Assembly (NCBI GenBank): GCA_943787205.1
Contig: CALSLN010000006.1
Span: 1 to 64,000, forward strand
DNA: 64,000 nucleotides
Direction of reading: 5' to 3'
Origin: an uncultured Rhodospirillaceae bacterium
GTDB lineage: Bacteria; Pseudomonadota; Alphaproteobacteria; Rhodospirillales; Rhodospirillaceae
A program made the position numbers and the translations under genes. The first letter of the stretch is position 1, and the number at the start of each line of letters is the position of its first letter. A model generated the notes under the pieces. That model was not told the DNA's origin and searched no databases. It saw only the letters and a list, made by a program, of their open reading frames with translations. Shown here piece after piece: positions 58,778-64,000 of this stretch.

Positions 58778-60151
58778 ATGTTGGACAGCGTTAGACAAAA
58801 AATTGCGGTGATTGGCACGGGGATATCCGGCCTATCAGCAGCGTGGCTGCTCAATAAGTCCCACGACGTTACGGTTTTTGAGCAAGATCGGCGCCTCGGC
58901 GGTCATTCCAACACGGTGGATGCCATCTTAGATGGGCCACGTGGAGAACAGACCATTCCGGTGGACACCGGCTTCATCGTTTACAATGAGCGAACGTACC
59001 CAAATTTGACCGCACTTTTCGACCACCTCGGTGTGGAAACGGAGAAAAGCGTCATGTCTTTCTCAGCTTCAGTCAATTCTGGCCGTTTTGAATATTCAGG
59101 CGCGGGGTTAAAAGGCCTATTAGCGCAAAAAAGAAACCTCCTGCGACCACGGTTTTGGAGCATGGTGCTCGACATCTTGAGATTTTATCGAGATTGCATC
59201 CCTGATTCTGCCCTGCCAGAAAACGCCACGCTGTCCCTAGGGCAGTACCTTAAAAAATCAGGTTACAGCGATGGATTTCTTAGAGATCACATTTACCCGA
59301 TGGCGAGCTCAATTTGGTCGGCCACTTTTGACGAAATTAAGGAGTATCCGCTCACCGCCTTCGTTCGGTTTTTCTCAAACCACGGATTGCTCGAAACGAA
59401 GCAAGCGAAGCGACCACAATGGCAAACAGTGTCATGCGGCAGCCGAGCTTACGTGGACCGTATCTCCTCTGAATTCTCTGACCGCATACGATTAAATCAG
59501 CACGTGCAAAACGTAACGCGCGCGACCGATGGAGTCTCCGTAACAACCGGAGGCAACGAAACCGAGGTCTTTGACCACGTTGTCATCGCCGCTCATTCAA
59601 CGCAGGCCCTGAAGATGCTCGGTGATGCATCAAGCGACGAGCAAGCGCTCCTCAGTGCCATTCGGTATGAAAAAAACAAAGCGTATTTGCACACCGATGA
59701 CTCAATGATGCCGAAACGGCCCAAAGCCTGGGCGAGCTGGAATTATCTGTCAGATGGTGAAACCGAAACAGACCGCCTTGTCTGTCTTACATACTGGATG
59801 AACCTGCTCCAGAACATCGACAATGACTACCCGGTGTTCGTAACCCTCAATCCTCATAGAGAACCCGATCCAGCGAAGACACTTCAAAGTTTCGATTACG
59901 AGCATCCGATATTCGATCAAGCTGCGCTGGCTGCTCAACAAAAATTATGGGCCTTGCAGGGCACGAACAGAACTTGGTTCTGTGGCGCCTACTTCGGTTA
60001 TGGTTTCCATGAAGACGGTCTCCAATCCGGATTGGCAGTGGCCGAAGCATTGGGTGGCGTAAAACGACCGTGGTCAGTTGAAGACGAATCTGGTCGCATT
60101 TGCATGACTGGAATTTCTGACGCACCCATTACAGAATCTGCGGCAGCCTAG
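58778..60151 (+). CDS. FAD-dependent amine-oxidase-like protein (COG2907 type)
   Basis: 457 residues. A dinucleotide-binding motif opens it (IAVIGTGISGLSAAWLL, then VFEQDRRLGGHSNT), and a C-terminal FAD contact reads FCGAYFGYGFHEDGLQSGLAVAEAL. The family is usually encoded with DUF1365 and a cyclopropane-synthase-like methyltransferase, as here. In R. sphaeroides a protein of this type belongs to the RpoE regulon and takes part in making methylated furan fatty acids; whether this one oxidises or desaturates the acyl chain is not decided by sequence. It heads a tightly packed five-gene plus-strand run, divergent from rpoE. Confidence 0.85.
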   Translation: MLDSVRQKIAVIGTGISGLSAAWLLNKSHDVTVFEQDRRLGGHSNTVDAILDGPRGEQTIPVDTGFIVYNERTYPNLTALFDHLGVETEKSVMSFSASVNSGRFEYSGAGLKGLLAQKRNLLRPRFWSMVLDILRFYRDCIPDSALPENATLSLGQYLKKSGYSDGFLRDHIYPMASSIWSATFDEIKEYPLTAFVRFFSNHGLLETKQAKRPQWQTVSCGSRAYVDRISSEFSDRIRLNQHVQNVTRATDGVSVTTGGNETEVFDHVVIAAHSTQALKMLGDASSDEQALLSAIRYEKNKAYLHTDDSMMPKRPKAWASWNYLSDGETETDRLVCLTYWMNLLQNIDNDYPVFVTLNPHREPDPAKTLQSFDYEHPIFDQAALAAQQKLWALQGTNRTWFCGAYFGYGFHEDGLQSGLAVAEALGGVKRPWSVEDESGRICMTGISDAPITESAAA

Positions 60152-60153
60152 CG

Positions 60154-60939
60154 ATGACAGCATCCTTAAACTCTGCACTGTTTACAGGGAAAGTGATGCA
60201 TCGGCGCACGCGTCCGAGAAAACATCGCTTAACGTACAGCGTCTTCGCGATGCTCGTTGACCTAGATGAACTTCCCGACCTCGAAAAAACGCAACATGGC
60301 TTTGGCTATAATCGTTTTGGGCTCTTGAGCTTCTATGACAAAGACCATGGGCTTGGAACAGATACGCCGCTGCGTCCATGGGTTGAAAGCGTCCTAAAAG
60401 ATGCCGACCTATCCATAGATGGCGGACCAATCCGTTTGCTCTGTTACCCGCGAATGTTGGGTTACTCATTCAATCCGTTATCGAATTATTTTTGCTACGA
60501 CAAAGACGGCACCCTCGTCGCCGTTTTGCACGAGGTTTCCAACACGTTCGGTGAAAGACATTGCTATCTCTTCGATACGCGAAGCGAAGACGGCTTAGTT
60601 AGGCATTCCGTCAAGAAGTGTTTCTATGTCTCGCCGTTTATCGAGATGGACATGACATACAACTTCAGAATTCGCCCTCCGGGCGAGAATATCAGTGTCG
60701 CAATTCACGAAACTGATTCAGACGGGACACTTCTGTTTGCATCCTTTGCGGGTCACCGCAAAGAACTAAGTGCCTGGTCGACTATTCGAGCATTCTTATC
60801 CTACCCCTTAATGACACTTAAAGTTATCGGCGGCATTCATTGGGAAGCCATCAAATTGTGGTTCAAAGGGGTCCCGCTTGTAGCCCGCCCCCAACCACCA
60901 GAAAACCTAGTAACACATACACCGAACAGAACCGGTTGA
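60154..60939 (+). CDS. DUF1365 protein
   Basis: 261 residues starting 2 nt after the flavoprotein stop. DUF1365 blocks: ALFTGKVMHRRTRPRKHRL, VFAMLVDLDELPDL, IRLLCYPRMLGYSFNPLSNYFCYD, EVSNTFGERHCYLF and KCFYVSPFIEMDMTYNF. Function is not established biochemically; genetically it accompanies Cfa-like methyltransferases and the COG2907 flavoprotein in fatty-acid-modification clusters. The C-terminal hydrophobic stretch (AFLSYPLMTLKVIGGIHW) may touch the membrane. Confidence 0.85.
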   Translation: MTASLNSALFTGKVMHRRTRPRKHRLTYSVFAMLVDLDELPDLEKTQHGFGYNRFGLLSFYDKDHGLGTDTPLRPWVESVLKDADLSIDGGPIRLLCYPRMLGYSFNPLSNYFCYDKDGTLVAVLHEVSNTFGERHCYLFDTRSEDGLVRHSVKKCFYVSPFIEMDMTYNFRIRPPGENISVAIHETDSDGTLLFASFAGHRKELSAWSTIRAFLSYPLMTLKVIGGIHWEAIKLWFKGVPLVARPQPPENLVTHTPNRTG

Positions 60940-60950
60940 CCGAGGAACGT

Positions 60951-62174
60951 ATGGCCAATCCAATAATCAAAACTGCAAGTTTAGAGTCTAACAATTCGTC
61001 CAGTTCGCATTCCCTCGTTGGGAAAGTCATAGGCGTGCTTAGTAAGATAACAATAGGAACGCTTGAACTCACGCTACCCGATGGCTCACACCACCGTTTA
61101 GGCCCCGGAGGCGCCCCAGAAACCATAATGGTGATTAATCGCTGGCGCGCCGTTCGCCGTCTCCTCACACAGGGAGACATGGGCTTTGTCGAATCATATT
61201 TAGACGGTGATTGGGACAGCCCCGACCCTTCAAGGGTGGTGGAAATCGCGGTCGTAAACCGGCCTTCTGCCAAGACCAACGACCTGCAAGGATTCTGGCA
61301 TTGGGCACTGAACCGCTTGGGCCATTTGCGCCGATCAAACACTAAGCGCGGATCAAAACGAAACATCGCTGCACACTACGACCTCGGCAACGAGTTCTAT
61401 AAACAGTGGCTAGATCCGACCATGACCTATTCATCTGCCTACTACACAACAGAAGACCAGCCGCTCGATCAAGCTCAGACCGAAAAGTATCGTCGCATCG
61501 CTGACATGCTGCAGCTGAAACCCGAGCATACCGTCTTAGAAATCGGTTTTGGCTGGGGTGGCTTTGCAGAGTTCGCGGTCAAAGAATACGGCTGCCACGT
61601 CACCGGTCTAACACTGTCTAAAGAACAACTGAAATTCGCTAGAGAACGCATGCAGAAAGCAGGAATCTCGGACAAAGTCGACCTTCGCCTTCAAGACTAT
61701 CGTGACGTTGAAGGACAGTTTGACCGCATCGCATCCATTGAGATGTTTGAAGCCGTAGGCGAAGAAAATTGGCCACAATATTTCAACATGATTAGAGACC
61801 GGCTTTCGGATGGTGGAGAAGCCGCGCTGCAGATCATTACGATTGATGACGCGTTTTATGAGCGCTATCGCAGTGGTTCCGATTTTATTCAACGCTACAT
61901 ATTTCCAGGCGGCATGTTGCCTTCAGTCACAGCACTAACGAACGAAATAGACCGTGCCAGCCTAAGCCTAGCCGACGTAACAACGTTCGGAGACAGCTAC
62001 GCCTCTACTTTGCGCGAGTGGCGGCAAAGGTTCTTAGAAGCGTGGTCGTCAATCGAGCCCCTAGGGTTTGACGAGCGCTTCCGTCGCACGTGGGAAATGT
62101 ATCTCGCGTATTGCGAAGGTGGATTCAGAGCAAAATCAATCGACGTTGGACAGTTCAAAATTGTCCGAGCTTAG
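60951..62174 (+). CDS. Cyclopropane-fatty-acid-synthase-like SAM methyltransferase
   Basis: 407 residues from ATG 60951, with GAGG 5 nt upstream. Family features: AAHYDLGNEFYKQWLDPTMTYSSAYY, SAM-binding VLEIGFGWGGFAEFA (about 196-210, with F where Cfa usually has C), HVTGLTLSKEQLKFA, EMFEAVGEENWPQYF, and the C-terminal YLAYCEGGFRAKSID with the conserved Cys. It methylates or cyclopropanates unsaturated acyl chains of membrane phospholipids. In this gene company a UfaM-like role (methylating vaccenoyl chains on the way to furan fatty acids) is likely, but a classical Cfa activity cannot be excluded. Confidence 0.88.
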   Translation: MANPIIKTASLESNNSSSSHSLVGKVIGVLSKITIGTLELTLPDGSHHRLGPGGAPETIMVINRWRAVRRLLTQGDMGFVESYLDGDWDSPDPSRVVEIAVVNRPSAKTNDLQGFWHWALNRLGHLRRSNTKRGSKRNIAAHYDLGNEFYKQWLDPTMTYSSAYYTTEDQPLDQAQTEKYRRIADMLQLKPEHTVLEIGFGWGGFAEFAVKEYGCHVTGLTLSKEQLKFARERMQKAGISDKVDLRLQDYRDVEGQFDRIASIEMFEAVGEENWPQYFNMIRDRLSDGGEAALQIITIDDAFYERYRSGSDFIQRYIFPGGMLPSVTALTNEIDRASLSLADVTTFGDSYASTLREWRQRFLEAWSSIEPLGFDERFRRTWEMYLAYCEGGFRAKSIDVGQFKIVRA

Positions 62175-62209
62175 GGGCAAGAACGTCAACACGATCCGGA
62201 AGGTTAGAC

Positions 62210-63562
62210 ATGGCGTCTACCGCTAAGCTATCAGCACGCCGACTTGCAGCGTACAGCATCCCTGCTTTCGCACTCGCAATGCCGACCATTCCTGCGTTCG
62301 TTTACCTTCCTGCTCTGTATGCAGAGAGCCTAGGCTTAGCAACAGCAGGGCTAGTGCTACTTGGCGCAAGAGTCATGGATGTGATTTCTGACCCCCTTGT
62401 CGGTGTTCTAAGTGACCGCCACAAGACACGGTGGGGCCATCGCAAGCCATGGATCTTCTTTGGCGCATTGCTGGCGGGCTTCGCTTTGGTCCGTTTATTT
62501 CAGCCGCCGAGCGATGTCACAGCAACTTATCTTTTGGTCTGGGCGATCGTTTTGTATCTCGGCTGGACCCTCATCGCTGTTCCCTACACTGCCTGGGGCG
62601 CCGAGCTTAGCGACGATTATAATCAAAGGTCTAAAATAACAGGGGCAAGAGAAGGCTTAACTCTGACTGGCATCCTTGCTGCTGGGGCGATTCCAGCGGT
62701 GACCGCTGGCATGGGCTGGTCGGAAGCAGAGGGGCTAGCCGCCGTCTCTTGGCTCGCGATCATTGTTGGCGGTCCTGCGATCGTCATAATGCTGTTGTGG
62801 GTGCCAGAGCCTGACATTAGCGGCACGAAAGCGCCTCAACAGCGCATGTCATGGGCGTCCACCAAACACGCTCTCACTGTTATTGGTAGCAACAAGCCAT
62901 TCGTTAGATTGTTGTCGGCTTGGTTTATCAACGGCATGGCTAACGGAATTCCGGCCGCCCTCTTTCTCCTCTATCTCGAATACGGGCTAGGCGCAGATGC
63001 AGGACAGCGTAGTATTTTAATCTTGGCCTACTTCCTGAGCGGCGTTTTATCGATCCCAATTTGGCTCGTAGTGAGTAACCGTATCGGCAAGCACAAAGCT
63101 TGGTGCTGGGCTATGATTCTGACCTGCTTGGCATTCGCATGGGTCCCATTTCTCTCACCCGGCGATATTGCCACCTTCACTGTCATCTGCATCGTCACAG
63201 GAACAGGACTAGGCGCCGACTTGTCCCTACCGCCAGCCCTACAAGCTGACGTCATCGACTTCGACCGTCTCCGCAGCGGAAAAGCGCGCGCCGGTTTATT
63301 CTTCGCCCTCTGGAGTATGTCGACCAAAATGGCGCTGGCACTGGCAGTTGGCATCACCTTTCCAGCTCTAGAACTCCTGGGATTCTCGACAGACAGCGAG
63401 AATAGCCTATCCGCATTGTGGTCACTCTCGGTGATCTATGCCTGGGTTCCGGTCGTACTTAAGCTTGTAGCAATTGCAACGATATGGACCTTTCCAATCA
63501 CGCGAGAGCGACAGGAACTTATTCAAAGACGCCTCGAGCGTCGTCACCGCCAGCTGGCATAG
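62210..63562 (+). CDS. MFS transporter of the GPH (MelB) type
   Basis: 450 residues from ATG 62210 (MASTAKLSARRLAAYS), with GGAAGG 6 nt upstream; the open frame to 62090 lies inside the previous gene. Twelve membrane segments. The GPH signature DRHKTRWGHRKPWIFFG is in loop 2-3, with DVISDPLVGVLSD before it. MelB-type carriers move sugars with cations, but relatives move lysophospholipids. In this lipid cluster a lipid or fatty-acid role is an inference. Similar MFS genes accompany the RpoE-regulated lipid genes in R. sphaeroides. Confidence 0.82.
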   Translation: MASTAKLSARRLAAYSIPAFALAMPTIPAFVYLPALYAESLGLATAGLVLLGARVMDVISDPLVGVLSDRHKTRWGHRKPWIFFGALLAGFALVRLFQPPSDVTATYLLVWAIVLYLGWTLIAVPYTAWGAELSDDYNQRSKITGAREGLTLTGILAAGAIPAVTAGMGWSEAEGLAAVSWLAIIVGGPAIVIMLLWVPEPDISGTKAPQQRMSWASTKHALTVIGSNKPFVRLLSAWFINGMANGIPAALFLLYLEYGLGADAGQRSILILAYFLSGVLSIPIWLVVSNRIGKHKAWCWAMILTCLAFAWVPFLSPGDIATFTVICIVTGTGLGADLSLPPALQADVIDFDRLRSGKARAGLFFALWSMSTKMALALAVGITFPALELLGFSTDSENSLSALWSLSVIYAWVPVVLKLVAIATIWTFPITRERQELIQRRLERRHRQLA

Positions 63563-63571
63563 GAGGCCTAA

Positions 63572-64000
63572 ATGGTACGGACCGTCCTACTGTTTAGCTT
63601 TTTAGTTTTTGTACTGACAGGGTGCAGTGGATCTATGAAAACGGAAGATTTCGCCGGCAAAGAGCCGCACTTCGTTCTAGAAGATTACTTCGAGGGCAAG
63701 ACAAAAGCCTGGGGCATGTTCCACGATAGATTTGGGAACTTGCGACGTGAGTTCGTAGTCGACATCACCGGAACCTGGGATGGAACAACACTCATCCTCG
63801 ACGAAGAATTTGATTATGCTGACGGAGAAAAAGACCGTCGCGTTTGGACGATTAAAAAAATAGACGAGACCACCTACTCTGGAACGGCCGGGGACATCTT
63901 TGGCACAGCATCGGGAAAAACGAGCGGCAATGCCTTGAATTGGACCTACGACATGGACCTCAAAGTTGGTGACGGATCATGGCGTGTAAAATTCGACGAC
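63572..64000 (+). CDS. DUF3833 lipoprotein, cut by the window end
   Basis: 143 residues are visible from ATG 63572, with AGGAGG 6 nt upstream. The lipoprotein signal MVRTVLLFSFLVFVLTGC has lipobox LTGC. The mature part is beta-rich with DYFEGKTKAWGMFHDRFGNLRREFVVDITGTW, which I recognise as DUF3833. This family recurs beside Cfa-like, DUF1365 and COG2907 genes. Function unknown; it may be a lipid-binding envelope protein. The frame is still open at the window end. Confidence 0.8.
   Translation, partial: MVRTVLLFSFLVFVLTGCSGSMKTEDFAGKEPHFVLEDYFEGKTKAWGMFHDRFGNLRREFVVDITGTWDGTTLILDEEFDYADGEKDRRVWTIKKIDETTYSGTAGDIFGTASGKTSGNALNWTYDMDLKVGDGSWRVKFDD

Overview
The window reads as a chromosomal segment of an alphaproteobacterium of moderate GC content. 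The evidence is the long str/S10/spc/alpha ribosomal superoperon followed by degP, rarA, crcB, an RluA-type pseudouridine synthase, a HAD phosphatase, AsmA and an ATP12 chaperone gene. An RpoA of the alphaproteobacterial MIQKNW type, a PccB/PccA pair and a ChrR/RpoE pair that keeps every zinc ligand known from Rhodobacter sphaeroides point the same way. I cannot place it below class level.

Layout. 1-10 kb is accessory: a secreted amidase (cut by the window edge), a TPR/2-oxoglutarate oxygenase gene split by a frameshift, a Tat-exported BBE-like flavoprotein, lipoproteins, tRNA-Leu, lipB, an orphan iron-type binding protein, two tandem Tat-exported DUF1838 proteins, a DUF2975/XRE pair beside a perfect 21-bp palindrome, and a Tat-exported superoxide dismutase. 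10-14 kb is acylphosphatase and propionyl-CoA carboxylase. 14-22 kb is housekeeping. 22-52.8 kb, all on the minus strand, is the transcription/translation superoperon from rplQ back to secE. 52.9-55.9 kb holds tRNA-Trp, a second tuf, tRNA-Gly and tRNA-Tyr (minus) and rlmB with tRNA-Thr (plus). 56-64 kb holds a response regulator, the ChrR/RpoE pair with a matching promoter, and a five-gene lipid-modification cluster (amine-oxidase-like flavoprotein, DUF1365, cyclopropane-synthase-like methyltransferase, GPH transporter, DUF3833 lipoprotein).

How it works together. The superoperon supplies ribosomal proteins, RNA polymerase subunits, elongation factors, SecY/SecE and adenylate kinase; visible punctuation includes a sigma70-type promoter for rpsL, a terminator after rpoC, one after rplQ and one after tuf2. 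The RpoE/ChrR pair is the singlet-oxygen-type switch, and the adjacent lipid genes resemble the set that makes methylated furan fatty acids under RpoE in R. sphaeroides. This is the most coherent biological story in the window.

Sequence quality. rplB, rplW, rplD, rplC, rpsJ, both tuf genes, fusA, rpsG, rpsL, rplK and nusG all carry several small frameshifts in sharply bounded blocks (about 33.85-40.5, 51.5-52.6 and 53.5-54.45 kb), with single ones in rpoB (two), asmA and the TPR/oxygenase gene. Essential genes cannot all be dead, so I read these as base-level assembly errors and give full-length gene extents.
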